From Selenomonadaceae bacterium (lineage in GTDB: Bacteria > Bacillota > Negativicutes > Selenomonadales > Selenomonadaceae), in contig JALFXV010000093.1 of NCBI GenBank assembly GCA_022786545.1, positions 1-64,000 on the forward strand: a stretch of DNA of 64,000 bases, given 5' to 3'. The notes beneath the pieces were generated by a model, which ran no database searches, had not been told where the DNA came from, and saw only the letters and a program-made list of their open reading frames with translations. This document shows, piece by piece, positions 10,891-20,507 of this stretch; position 1 is the stretch's first letter; each line of letters opens with the position of its first letter. A program made the translations under genes and the position numbers.

Positions 10891-10964
10891 CACCTGCAAC
10901 TATAAATCCTCGCGTTTCTAAACACGACACCTGCAACTACAAACCTTCGCGTTTCTAAACACGA
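10891..10964. repeat. 37-bp direct tandem duplication upstream of polyprenyl synthase
   Basis: CACCTGCAACTAYAAAYCYTCGCGTTTCTAAACACGA twice (10891-10927, 10928-10964), 3 differences. Confidence 0.9.
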
Positions 10965-11214
10965 CACAACAATTTTACTACATATCGCCTAATTTCGCAA
11001 ATTATTCTTAAAATACTTCGTTTTATGTCCCTCAGACACATATTGTCCTTCTAACGCAACATATTTTCCCTAAAAATAACTTTCCCATCAATATGTGAAA
11101 ATATTCAAAAAATCCTAGTAAAAATTCCTCGAAATGTGTTAAACTATAGGAGGAAAAATATTGTATATTTTACTATTGCATACGCAATATAATTATACAC
11201 GAGGGGATAGGAGT

Positions 11215-13041
11215 ATGTTACAAAGTATTTTTTCAAATCTCAATCTTACCAAAAAGCTGACCTTCAGCTTTTTGCTGCTGGCTTTCATTCCTGTGGCCAT
11301 AGTGACCGCCATTTCCATGAACACCATGTATGATGAGCGGCTGGAGCAGATTGACCAGCACAACATCTACCTGGCCAGGCTCAAGGCTGGTGACATGGCG
11401 GAGACCTTCATGAGCCAGGCGCACTTTATGGAGGCCCTCAGCGAGACCGAAGCCGTCCGCAGCATGGACAAGGACCGGGTGGAACGGCTGCTGAAGGTAG
11501 CAAGGAAGGATTCGCCTACAGTATCCGGCCTGTTCGTCTGCGATACCAGCGGCCAGCAGATTGCCAGGGATTCCGGCAGCTATGTGAACGTGGCTGACCG
11601 GGACTACATCAAGGCAGTCCTGCAGCAGGGCAAGCCGTACGCTTTCAGCGATGCTACCCTTTCCAAGGCCACCCACAAGGTGATGATCATCGCCGCCGTG
11701 CCCATCAAGAACGAGCAGGGAGAGATTATCGGCGCTATGGCCTCCACCTTCAACATGGAGACACTGCAGAACCTGCTCAATGAAAACACCAATCTGCTCA
11801 ACGACCGCCGGGAGGTTATCTACCTGACGGATTCCCAGGGCAACGTAATGATTCACCCTGATCAGAAGTTCGTGGAGACAATCACCAACTGGAGCAGCAT
11901 GGCGCCTGTTCAGTCCGCTACTTCCGGCAAGTCGGCCACCATGCGATATGTAAATGGTGACGGCACAGACTGCCTTGCAGCCTCCGCCCCTGTAGGCAGC
12001 ATGGGCTGGGGCCTGGTGGTGGAAAACGACCGCAGCGAAGTGCTGGATGTTGTCTATTCCGCCATCATGCAGGTGGCAGCAGTGGTAGCCCTCCTGCTGA
12101 TTGGCGTATTCGTCTTTGCCAGGGTGCTGGCCGGCACCTTTGTCCGTCCGATGAAGGAGCTGGAGGCCAAGACCGGCCTCATGGCTGATGGGGATCTCAC
12201 CGTGCACCTGGATGTACGCTCCAACGATGAAATCGGCCATGCCGCTATCGCCTTCAACAAGATGGCGAAGCAGATGAATGATGTGATGGGCAAGATTGCC
12301 GTTGCCGCCCGGCAGGTGGCCAGCGGCTCCAAGAACATCTCCGACTCCGGCAACATGCTGGCCAAGGGCGCTTCCACCCAGGCTTCTTCCGTAGAGGAGC
12401 TGTCTGCCTCTATTGCCGAGATTACCGCCCAGACCACCGGCAACGCCACCAATGCCACCCACGCCAACGAGCTCACCAAGGAAGCCAACGCCAAGGCCCT
12501 GGCAGGCAACAAGCGCATGGAGGAAATGCTGCAGGCCATGTCCGACATCAACGAATCCTCCGCCAACATCGCCAAGATTATCAAGGTAATTGACGAGATT
12601 GCCTTCCAGACCAATATCCTGGCCCTCAATGCAGCGGTGGAAGCCGCCCGGGCGGGACAGCACGGCAAGGGCTTTGCCGTAGTAGCCGAGGAAGTGCGCA
12701 ACCTGGCCGCCCGCAGTGCCAAGGCCGCCAAGGAAACCACGGACATTATTGAGAAATCCATCAACACAGTCAACGCCGGCACGGAACTGGCCCGGGGCAC
12801 TGCCGATGCCCTCAGGAGCATTCAGGAAAGCATCGACCAGATAACCGGCCTGGTGGGCGGCATCGCCGATGCATCCCAGAAGCAGAGCTCCGCCCTGCAA
12901 ATGCTCAACCAGGGCGTCCTGCAGGTTTCCAACGTGGTGCAGACCAACTCCTCCACGGCCGAGGAATCCGCCGCCGCTTCTGTAGAGCTCAGTGCCCAGG
13001 CTGACCTTTTGCAGGAAGCTGTCCACAGGTTCAAGCTGTGA
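11215..13041 (+). CDS. Methyl-accepting chemotaxis protein with extracellular Cache-type sensor and HAMP
   Basis: N-terminal TM, Cache-like periplasmic region, second TM, HAMP, MCP signalling hairpin ([40 protein letters not shown]). Confidence 0.95.
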   Translation: MLQSIFSNLNLTKKLTFSFLLLAFIPVAIVTAISMNTMYDERLEQIDQHNIYLARLKAGDMAETFMSQAHFMEALSETEAVRSMDKDRVERLLKVARKDSPTVSGLFVCDTSGQQIARDSGSYVNVADRDYIKAVLQQGKPYAFSDATLSKATHKVMIIAAVPIKNEQGEIIGAMASTFNMETLQNLLNENTNLLNDRREVIYLTDSQGNVMIHPDQKFVETITNWSSMAPVQSATSGKSATMRYVNGDGTDCLAASAPVGSMGWGLVVENDRSEVLDVVYSAIMQVAAVVALLLIGVFVFARVLAGTFVRPMKELEAKTGLMADGDLTVHLDVRSNDEIGHAAIAFNKMAKQMNDVMGKIAVAARQVASGSKNISDSGNMLAKGASTQASSVEELSASIAEITAQTTGNATNATHANELTKEANAKALAGNKRMEEMLQAMSDINESSANIAKIIKVIDEIAFQTNILALNAAVEAARAGQHGKGFAVVAEEVRNLAARSAKAAKETTDIIEKSINTVNAGTELARGTADALRSIQESIDQITGLVGGIADASQKQSSALQMLNQGVLQVSNVVQTNSSTAEESAAASVELSAQADLLQEAVHRFKL

Positions 13042-13049
13042 TCTAGCAG

Positions 13050-13093
13050 AAATACGGCATAAATACAGCAGCAATACAGCATAAATACAGCAA
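13050..13093. repeat. 4 x 11-bp tandem repeat
   Basis: AAATACGGCAT/AAATACAGCAG/CAATACAGCAT/AAATACAGCAA. Confidence 0.85.
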
Positions 13094-13133
13094 AAATCAG
13101 GCAGCTGCTTTGCGCAGCATGTATAATTACCCC

Positions 13134-13175
13134 AAAAATCCCGAGCCTTCAAGCATTGACGGTTCGGGATTTTTC
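13134..13175 (+). terminator. Terminator of the chemoreceptor gene
   Basis: AAAAATCCCGAGCC ... GGTTCGGGATTTTT hairpin. Confidence 0.8.
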
Positions 13176-13227
13176 TTATATTATGTGTATTATTGTATAA
13201 CGATTTACTTTAAATTAAGGTGATAAA

Positions 13228-14211
13228 ATGAACATTCGTGATGATTTTTTGCTTTATGACAACAAGGAAATAAATAAAAACGTCCTGCTCTCTGCCAAAA
13301 GCAAGCGGCGCATGAAAAAAGCCAAGTCGGACAACACCCTGAAATCCTACGCTGCCGACTGGAACGACTTTACGGACTGGTGCGAGGCGGCACAGCTCTG
13401 CCCCCTGCCCTGCAAGCCTGAAGATATCGTCAACTACATCAATGACCTGGCGGACCATGCCAAGGCCAACACCGTCTCCCGGCGGGTGACTGCCATCTCC
13501 GAAAACCATATTGCCGCAGGCTACCAGGAGAACAATCCTGCCAAGCATGTCATGGTGCACAACGCCATGCAGGCCATCCGCAGGGAAAAGGGCACCTTCC
13601 AGCACGGCAAGTCCCCCATTCTCATGGAAACCCTGCCCCTTTTGGCGGATATGCTGGCAGGCAAGGACCTGGTCACCCTCCGGGACAGGGCACTGCTCTT
13701 CCTGGGCTTTGCGGGAGCCTTCCGCCGCTCGGAGCTGGTGGCGGTGCAGATAGAGGATCTGACCTTCACCACCCAGGGGCTTGTGGTCTTCATTCCCCAG
13801 TCCAAGGGTGACCAGATGGGTGCCGGCAGCCAGATCGCCGTTCCCTACGCCCCTGACCGTGATATCTGCGCCGTCCGGGCAGTACGGGCCTGGATTGATG
13901 CCGCCGGGCTCACCACAGGCCCCCTGTTCCGGGGCTTCAAGCGCAACCTGCAACCCCGGGATACCCAGCTCAACGACAAGGCGGTTGCCACCATCGTCAA
14001 GAAATACATGGCACGGCTGGGGCTGAACCCTGACGATTTCGCCGGACACAGCCTGCGCCGGGGCTTTGCCACCAGCGCCGCCCAGCATGACCTGGACACC
14101 CTGTCCATCATGCGTCAGACGCGGCACAAATCCGAAAAAATGGTGCACCGCTACATTGAGCAGGGCAACCTCTTCAAGGAAAACGCCCTCAACAAAATGT
14201 ATGAAAGATAA
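13228..14211 (+). CDS. Tyrosine recombinase / phage-integrase family
   Basis: Catalytic residues: GAFRRSE (R), HSLRRG (HxxR), RHKSEKMVHRYIEQG (H and Y). Confidence 0.92.
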   Translation: MNIRDDFLLYDNKEINKNVLLSAKSKRRMKKAKSDNTLKSYAADWNDFTDWCEAAQLCPLPCKPEDIVNYINDLADHAKANTVSRRVTAISENHIAAGYQENNPAKHVMVHNAMQAIRREKGTFQHGKSPILMETLPLLADMLAGKDLVTLRDRALLFLGFAGAFRRSELVAVQIEDLTFTTQGLVVFIPQSKGDQMGAGSQIAVPYAPDRDICAVRAVRAWIDAAGLTTGPLFRGFKRNLQPRDTQLNDKAVATIVKKYMARLGLNPDDFAGHSLRRGFATSAAQHDLDTLSIMRQTRHKSEKMVHRYIEQGNLFKENALNKMYER

Positions 14212-14256
14212 ACAAAGAAATATATGATGCAGACAAAACGCGAAAGGAATCATTAC

Positions 14257-14742
14257 ATGAAAAACAAGCTCATCATCCTCTTCGGGATAATGCTGATAAT
14301 CTTCGGCGGCTTCGGCTACGGCTACACCTACATGGCTGACCACCGCACCGCAGACAGCCTCTCCGCCTACTGCGATATTGACTTCAAGACGGATGTGGAC
14401 GAAAAGGGCAAAGTCTCCACCGCCAACCTCACCATCCTGGACTACCGCTTTGCCGGTGACAGGCTGAAGCCTGCCCTGCTTTTAATCTGCGATGATGATA
14501 TATTTGACATGCAGGCCAGCATCCGGCAGACACCCCCCAGCTACTCCATCGCCTTTTACAATGACAAGACCACCTTCAAGAACACCAACAAGCTCTTTGC
14601 CGAGTTCCCTGCGGACAGCTTCAACGCCATCCGCAATGCCCAGGTAGTCCGCATCCGCTTTACCTATGAGGACGGCACCTCCATCGAGCTGCCCCTGAAT
14701 GAGCATGACCTGCAATACTGGAAGGACCAGCTGAATAAGTGA
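14257..14742 (+). CDS. Hypothetical protein with N-terminal membrane anchor
   Basis: KNKLIILFGIMLIIFGGFGYGYTYM signal/anchor; no recognised family. Confidence 0.6.
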   Translation: MKNKLIILFGIMLIIFGGFGYGYTYMADHRTADSLSAYCDIDFKTDVDEKGKVSTANLTILDYRFAGDRLKPALLLICDDDIFDMQASIRQTPPSYSIAFYNDKTTFKNTNKLFAEFPADSFNAIRNAQVVRIRFTYEDGTSIELPLNEHDLQYWKDQLNK

Positions 14743-14833
14743 AAAACGGAGCTGCAGCCTGATGATAAAGTATAATATATGCTTTAATCAGCACGCCCTA
14801 GTTGCCTGGAATTAAGATTGCCATCTCCACAGA

Positions 14834-16201
14834 CTATTTTCCCAAGATCTGCCGTGCTACGAACACGCCGCTGGCAGAGGCATGGGACAGGGAGTGGGTT
14901 ACGCCGCTGCCGTCACCGATAATATACAGGCCCTTGTATTTCGTCTCCAGCTTTTCATCAAGGGCAACTTCCATATTGTAGAACTTTACCTCCACGCCAT
15001 AGAGCAGGGTATCATCGTTGGCAGTACCAGGGGCAATCTTGTCCAGGGCATAGATCATCTCCACGATGCCATCCAGTATGCGCTTAGGCAGCACCAGGCT
15101 CAAATCCCCGGGGGCAGCCGCCAGGGTAGGCGTCACAAAGCCCTCGTCCATGCGCTTCTGGGTGGTGCGCCGCCCCCTGACCAGGTCACCGAAACGCTGC
15201 ACCAGTACGCCGCCTCCCAGCATATTGGAAAGGCGGGCTATGCTCTCGCCGTAGCCGTTGCTGTCCTTAAAAGGCTCGGAAAAATGCTTGGATACCAGCA
15301 GGGCAAAATTGGTGTTGCTGGTACGGAGGGACTTGTCCTCATAGCTATGGCCGTTGACGGTGATAATGCCGTTGGTATTCTCGCTGACCACTCTGCCATA
15401 AGGGTTCATGCAGAATGTGCGCACCTTGTCCTCGAACTTCTCCGTGCGATACACAATCTTGCTTTCATACAGCTCATCCGTCAGATGGGAAAAAATCTCC
15501 GCCGGCAGCTCAACCCTGACACCAATATCCACCCGGTTGGACATGGTAGGGATATCCAGTTCCCGGCAGGTACGCTCCATCCACTTGCTGCCGCTGCGGC
15601 CTACGGACACAATGCACCTGTCACATTCATAGCTGCCCTCCGCCGTGCGCACCAGGTAGCCATCTTCCAGCACCTCAATCCCCAGCACCGGCGTCATAAA
15701 GAAAAAATCCGCCTTGTCCTTTAATTCATTAAAGAGAGTTTCCAGCACGATATAGTTCTTGTCCGTTCCCAGATGGCGCACGGAGGCATCCAGAAGCTTC
15801 AGCTTGTTCTGCATACAGGTCTTTTTCAGGCTGGTTCCGGCAGTGGAGTACATCTTCGTACCGGCACCGCCGCAGCGCACATTGATGCCGTCCACGTAGT
15901 TCATCAGCTCCAGGGCGGTATCCTTGCCAATATGCTCATACAGGGTGCCGCCAAAATCATTGGTGATATTGTACTTGCCGTCAGAAAACGCCCCCGCTCC
16001 CCCGAAGCCGTTCATGATGGCGCAGGAACGGCAGCTGATGCAGCTCTTGACGCGGACTCCGTCAATAGGGCACTTGCGCTGCTCCAGGGGACGCCCTGCC
16101 TCAAAAACTGCCACCTGCAAATCCTTATTGCCCTGCACCAGCTCGTATGCGGAAAAAATTCCTCCCGGCCCTGCTCCGATAATAATCACATCATACCTCA
16201 T
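14834..16201 (-). CDS. NAD(P)/FAD-dependent oxidoreductase
   Basis: Rossmann GAGPGGIFSAYEL at MRYDV start; C-terminal GDGSGVTHSLSHASASGVFVARQIL. Confidence 0.85.
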   Translation of the reverse strand: MRYDVIIIGAGPGGIFSAYELVQGNKDLQVAVFEAGRPLEQRKCPIDGVRVKSCISCRSCAIMNGFGGAGAFSDGKYNITNDFGGTLYEHIGKDTALELMNYVDGINVRCGGAGTKMYSTAGTSLKKTCMQNKLKLLDASVRHLGTDKNYIVLETLFNELKDKADFFFMTPVLGIEVLEDGYLVRTAEGSYECDRCIVSVGRSGSKWMERTCRELDIPTMSNRVDIGVRVELPAEIFSHLTDELYESKIVYRTEKFEDKVRTFCMNPYGRVVSENTNGIITVNGHSYEDKSLRTSNTNFALLVSKHFSEPFKDSNGYGESIARLSNMLGGGVLVQRFGDLVRGRRTTQKRMDEGFVTPTLAAAPGDLSLVLPKRILDGIVEMIYALDKIAPGTANDDTLLYGVEVKFYNMEVALDEKLETKYKGLYIIGDGSGVTHSLSHASASGVFVARQILGK

Positions 16202-16330
16202 AGCCATTTTCCTCGCTTCCCAAAAATCGTCACAAAAAACATCACAGCACATGACAAAAACAACCAAAACCACAAAAATAACAAAAAACAACACGAAACA
16301 ATACAGGATATCATGAAAAACATCACAAAA

Positions 16331-16409
16331 AACTGCCGAAAATAGTGTACAAAAACCAATATGCAGCAGCACCTGCATAATCGGTCATAGACAACTATTT
16401 TCGGCAGTT
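16331..16409. repeat. 16-bp perfect inverted repeat with nested small hairpin
   Basis: AACTGCCGAAAATAGT (16331-16346) / ACTATTTTCGGCAGTT (16394-16409); inner ATGCAG/CTGCAT. Confidence 0.9.
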
Positions 16410-16573
16410 GGTAGAAACATCTTTCCGTATCAAAGACCTATATAACCTAAAAAATGTTACCAAAAAAGCACCGGCTTGTCAATGCTTATTCCTGCTTATT
16501 TTCCGCTGCGGCACAATCCCCCCTGGGGCACATCCTCCATAGCGCAGGAAAAGCACCATGCAGGCAGCCACCC

Positions 16574-16879
16574 TCAGAGCTGTGCCAGGATGTCCTCCTT
16601 GGGGCGGAAGCCCACTATCCTGCCGGACACGCTGCCATTCTTCAGCACCAGCAAGGTAGGAATATTCATAATCCCGAACTGCTCCGCCAGGGCACGCTGC
16701 TCATCCACATTTACCTTGCCCACCTTGATATCGCCCCGCTCTGCCGCAATCTCGTCCACCACAGGGCTCATCATCTGGCAGGGGCCGCACCAGGTTGCCC
16801 AGAAATCCACCAGCACCGGCTTGTCAGACTGCAAAACCTCAGCCGCAAAATTTTCCTTTGTAATAGTAATAACCGCCAT
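16574..16879 (-). CDS. trxA: Thioredoxin
   Basis: [19 protein letters not shown] active site WCGPC. Confidence 0.97.
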   Translation of the reverse strand: MAVITITKENFAAEVLQSDKPVLVDFWATWCGPCQMMSPVVDEIAAERGDIKVGKVNVDEQRALAEQFGIMNIPTLLVLKNGSVSGRIVGFRPKEDILAQL

Positions 16880-17003
16880 ATGTCTTCCTCCTTATGCACA
16901 AAGCCTGCACTGCAGGCAAAATAACCCCGTATCCGCCAGCCTAAAAACTCAGCCTGGCACCAGATTCATAACCGCCAGCCAGAATATCAGCACCAGCCAA
17001 ACA

Positions 17004-17789
17004 TCAGCCCAGTGCCACATCCAAAATCATCATGATGCTGAAACCTGCTGCAAACATCAGGGTGCCGATATTGGAATGTTGCCCGGCTGACATCTCAGGT
17101 ATCAGTTCCTCCACCACCACATAAATCATGGCGCCTGCCGCAAAGCTCAAAAGATATGGCAGCACAGGAATAACCAGGCTGGCAAAGACAATGGTCAGCA
17201 CTGCCGCCACCGGCTCCACGGCACCGGAAAAGACGCCCATGCCGAAAGCCTTCATGCTGCCAGTTCCCTCGGCCCTGAGGGGCAGGGAAACTATCGCCCC
17301 TTCCGGGAAATTCTGGATGGCGATGCCTATGGACAGTGCCATCGCCGCAGCCAAGGTAATCTCCGAAGTGCCCGACTGCCAGCTGGCATACACCACGCCT
17401 ACCGCCATCCCCTCCGGGATATTGTGCAGCACCACTGCCAGCACCAGCATCAGCCGCCTGGAAAGGCTGCACTGAGGCCCCTCCTGCTCTTGGCTGTTCA
17501 TGTGCAGATGGGGGATGATGTGGTCCAGGAGGAGCAAAAACAAAATGCCTGCCCACAGCCCTGCTGCCGCCGGCACAAAGGCCAGCTGCCCCATAGCCTC
17601 CGACTGCTCCATAGCCGGTATCAGGAGGCTCCATATGGATGCCGCCACCATGACCCCCGCCGCGAAGCCCGTCAGGCTCCTCTGCACCATCTCATGCAGC
17701 TGCCCCCGCAGGAAAAACACCGTAGCCGCCCCCAGGGAGGTTCCCAGAAAAGGAATGGCCAGTCCCTGAATTATCTCACTGTTCACCAT
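17004..17789 (-). CDS. ZIP-family metal transporter
   Basis: Polytopic; HNIPEGMAVGV and QNFPEGAIVSLPLR motifs. Confidence 0.92.
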   Translation of the reverse strand: MVNSEIIQGLAIPFLGTSLGAATVFFLRGQLHEMVQRSLTGFAAGVMVAASIWSLLIPAMEQSEAMGQLAFVPAAAGLWAGILFLLLLDHIIPHLHMNSQEQEGPQCSLSRRLMLVLAVVLHNIPEGMAVGVVYASWQSGTSEITLAAAMALSIGIAIQNFPEGAIVSLPLRAEGTGSMKAFGMGVFSGAVEPVAAVLTIVFASLVIPVLPYLLSFAAGAMIYVVVEELIPEMSAGQHSNIGTLMFAAGFSIMMILDVALG

Positions 17790-17970
17790 ACAATACCACC
17801 ACCTGAAATATTAATCAATATTATTTTACCACATAATCCTTACATTTTGTCTGAAAATCAGAAAAAATACCACTAATAACTAAATAGAATGATGTGCGAT
17901 AATTATTTAATTTAGTTAACCATTATTTTTTTACGAATTTACTGATAAATTTCTGAAGAAACCAAAAAAT

Positions 17971-18056
17971 AAAAAGGCTGCCGTAACCGCCATGACCGAT
18001 GCAGAGGGCAATCCATGTGCCTGTACATCAGAAAATGCTGTTGCTGCAGCCTTTTT
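17971..18056. ncRNA. Candidate small RNA / orphan terminator-like element
   Basis: AAAAAGGCTGC / GCAGCCTTTTT stem closing a 64-nt interior, T runs on both sides, in a divergent intergenic region. Confidence 0.35.
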
Positions 18057-18059
18057 TTG

Positions 18060-18088
18060 TTTACTTTTTTCTGCATAACCTTTATAAT
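18060..18088 (+). promoter_or_regulatory. Putative sigma-70 promoter of the Lrp-family gene
   Basis: TTTACT (18060-18065), 17-nt spacer, TATAAT (18083-18088). Confidence 0.55.
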
Positions 18089-18109
18089 GTTCCTTAAAGA
18101 GGTGATTAT

Positions 18110-18565
18110 ATGTACAAATTGGATAAAATAGATAAGGCCCTCCTGAAGCTGCTGCAGGAAAATGGCCGTGCCACCATCTCCAGCCTGAGCAACGCCGTTT
18201 CCCTGTCCATGCCGGCTGTCAGCGAGCGGGTCAAGAGGCTGGAAGCCTCCGGCGTCATCCAGAAGTTCACCACCCTGCTGAATCCGTCCCTGGTGGACAA
18301 GCAGCTCATGGCACTGGTGCAGATCGGTTTTGACATGCAGAAGCACGCTGACAAATTCGTGGACTTCGTAGAAACAGAAAAGGACATTAAGGAATGTTAC
18401 CGCATCACCGGCAACTACGAATATACATTGAAGGTGCAGACCAACAACACCGGCACCCTGGCGGAGCTCCTGAACCGCATCAAGGCGCAGGCAGGGGTAA
18501 ACAAGACCCACTCCATCGTAGTGCTGTCTTCCATTATTGACAGGCCCTCTGTCATCATCAACTGA
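18110..18565 (+). CDS. Lrp/AsnC family transcriptional regulator
   Basis: LDKIDKALLKLLQENGRATISSLSNAVSLSMPAVSERVKRLEASGVI HTH plus RAM-like domain. Confidence 0.93.
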   Translation: MYKLDKIDKALLKLLQENGRATISSLSNAVSLSMPAVSERVKRLEASGVIQKFTTLLNPSLVDKQLMALVQIGFDMQKHADKFVDFVETEKDIKECYRITGNYEYTLKVQTNNTGTLAELLNRIKAQAGVNKTHSIVVLSSIIDRPSVIIN

Positions 18566-18617
18566 GAACTGCCATTTTCACGAAATTAATGAACCTGGCA
18601 ACCGGATATATGGGCAA

Positions 18618-18682
18618 ATCAGTGCAAAAAATAAGGCTGAAGCTGGGCTTCCCCCGGCTCCGGCCTTATTTTTTTGCACTGG
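18618..18682. terminator. Bidirectional terminator
   Basis: AGTGCAAAAAATAAGGC / GCCTTATTTTTTTGCACT long hairpin between convergent genes. Confidence 0.8.
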
Positions 18683-18774
18683 CGCCTCCCTGCATGTGCC
18701 TTCTTCACAGCCCTGCTTTCCGCGTCCCTGCTTTCCACAGCCGCGCCTTTGCCGCAGCCAGAAAGACAAGCCCC

Positions 18775-19620
18775 CTACAGGATGGCACGCTGCCTGCTGG
18801 CCTCGTAGAGCACAATCGCCGCCGCCGATGCCACGTTCAAGGACTCGGCCTTGCCGGACATGGGTATGTACACCCTGCTGCTGGCAGCCTCCAGGATTTC
18901 TGGTGAGATGCCGCTGCCCTCGTTGCCGAAAACAATGGCCGTAGGGCTGTTGTACTCTGCCAGATAATGCTTCAGCGCCAGCTTGTCCAGGGCCGTGGCA
19001 ATCATATTCAGCTCATTGTCATGGCAGGCATCTATAAAGGCGCTCCTCGACACATTATCCAAAAAAGGGATGTTGAAGATGGAACCCATAGAGGAACGAA
19101 CCACCTTGTCACTGAACATGTCCACAGTCCCCTCCAGGCAGACCACCCCGGTGCAGCCCAGGGCATCCGCCGTGCGGATAATGGTCCCGGCGTTGCCCGG
19201 GTCCTGAATACCGTCCAGCACCGCCAGAAGGGGCGCATCCCCCCTGGGACAGCTCATGACCTCCCGCCAGGTAAAGAGCCTCTGCCCCATGACCAGCAGC
19301 AGGCCCTGCCCGTTCACCGTATCGGATGCCTTGCTGTACAAATCCCCATCCAGCTGATACACGGGGCAGCCACTCTCCTGCAGACGCTCCACTGCCTGCA
19401 CAATCCGCGGATTTTTCAGGCCGCTGTCGCTGACAAAGGCAAACCGCATCGGCCACCTGGCCTCAATGGCCATCTCCACCAGGCGCACCCCCTCTGCCAC
19501 AAAGAGGCTTTCCTCCTTGCGGTACTTGTGGCCATGCAGCTTGGACACAAGCTTGATTTTTGCATTGGCATTACTTTCTATACGTTCCAGATTTTTCAAT
19601 ATATGCTCCCCTTGCAACAC
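18775..19620 (-). CDS. TrmH/SpoU-family RNA methyltransferase
   Basis: DGIQDPGNAGTIIRTADALG, FGNEGSGISPE, IPMSGKAESLNVASAAAIVLYE. Confidence 0.93.
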   Translation of the reverse strand: MLQGEHILKNLERIESNANAKIKLVSKLHGHKYRKEESLFVAEGVRLVEMAIEARWPMRFAFVSDSGLKNPRIVQAVERLQESGCPVYQLDGDLYSKASDTVNGQGLLLVMGQRLFTWREVMSCPRGDAPLLAVLDGIQDPGNAGTIIRTADALGCTGVVCLEGTVDMFSDKVVRSSMGSIFNIPFLDNVSRSAFIDACHDNELNMIATALDKLALKHYLAEYNSPTAIVFGNEGSGISPEILEAASSRVYIPMSGKAESLNVASAAAIVLYEASRQRAIL

Positions 19621-19688
19621 ACAATATCTACTAACAAACTAACACACTAATAACACATTAATAACACATTAATCAACTAACAAAATAC

Positions 19689-20294
19689 TTACTTCAGCAT
19701 GTGGCTGTAGGCTTCCGCCAGGGCACCGATATCCATGCCGGTAGTATTGATGCAGACGTTATAATTCTGGCGCGCCCCCCATTTCTGGCCGGTATAAAAA
19801 TCATAATACTTGGCACGGCTTTCATCCACATTGTTGATTTTCTTCTTCATTTCCTTTTCCGTCAGCCGTTCCTCCGGCGTGCTGCGCTCCATGCAGCGCT
19901 TGATGCGGGAAGGCATGTCGGCATAGACAAAAATCTTGAAAGGACTGTAGGAGCGCAGGATATAATCGGCACAGCGACCCACAATCACGCAATCGGACTG
20001 CTCCGCCAGCTCCTGCAGCACCTCCGTTTGGGCGGTGTACACGGACTCCTCCACCATCAGGGGATAATACACCCCCACCGCCGCAAAGGTTGCGCCAATG
20101 GTCATGGGAAACAGGGGCATCGGACGCTTCTCCACCACTTCCCTGACATATCCCTCGGACAAATCAGCCTTTGCCGCAATCTTGCTGATAATTTCCTTAT
20201 CATAATACTTAATGCCAAGATTCTCTGCCAGGCGGCAGCCAAACTCCCGGCCACCGCTGCCAAATTCACGACTGATAGTAATAATCTTGTTCAT
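19689..20294 (-). CDS. Cytidylate kinase-like family protein
   Basis: MNKIITISREFGSGGREFGCRLAENLGIKYYDKEII. Confidence 0.88.
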   Translation of the reverse strand: MNKIITISREFGSGGREFGCRLAENLGIKYYDKEIISKIAAKADLSEGYVREVVEKRPMPLFPMTIGATFAAVGVYYPLMVEESVYTAQTEVLQELAEQSDCVIVGRCADYILRSYSPFKIFVYADMPSRIKRCMERSTPEERLTEKEMKKKINNVDESRAKYYDFYTGQKWGARQNYNVCINTTGMDIGALAEAYSHMLK

Positions 20295-20467
20295 ATAAAT
20301 CACTGCCTTTCCCAACGGACTTCTTATCCTCCAGGCGTCCAGCTTTTCAGCCGGCCTTTCAGCCAGCGTTTACCAGCCTGCCTGTCCTGTACCCTTGCCT
20401 CCAAACTCGTTTTATTATGTATTCAACAAAAACAGTGCAAAATCCTTCTTTTGGCTGTGAAAAAAGA

Positions 20468-20500
20468 CGCCAAAACCTTAAAAAAGTTTTAGCGTCCTGC
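20468..20500. terminator. Terminator downstream of brnQ
   Basis: GACGCCAAAACCTT / AAGTTTTAGCGTC hairpin. Confidence 0.6.
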
Positions 20501-20507
20501 ATTTTTT

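Noticed and set aside
11233-13152. 639-aa minus-strand ORF opposite the chemoreceptor
   Set aside because: Antisense to a clear MCP; Gly/His-rich nonsense composition
17939-18511. 190-aa minus-strand ORF overlapping the Lrp gene
   Set aside because: Antisense to a clear HTH regulator and runs through a terminator-like hairpin
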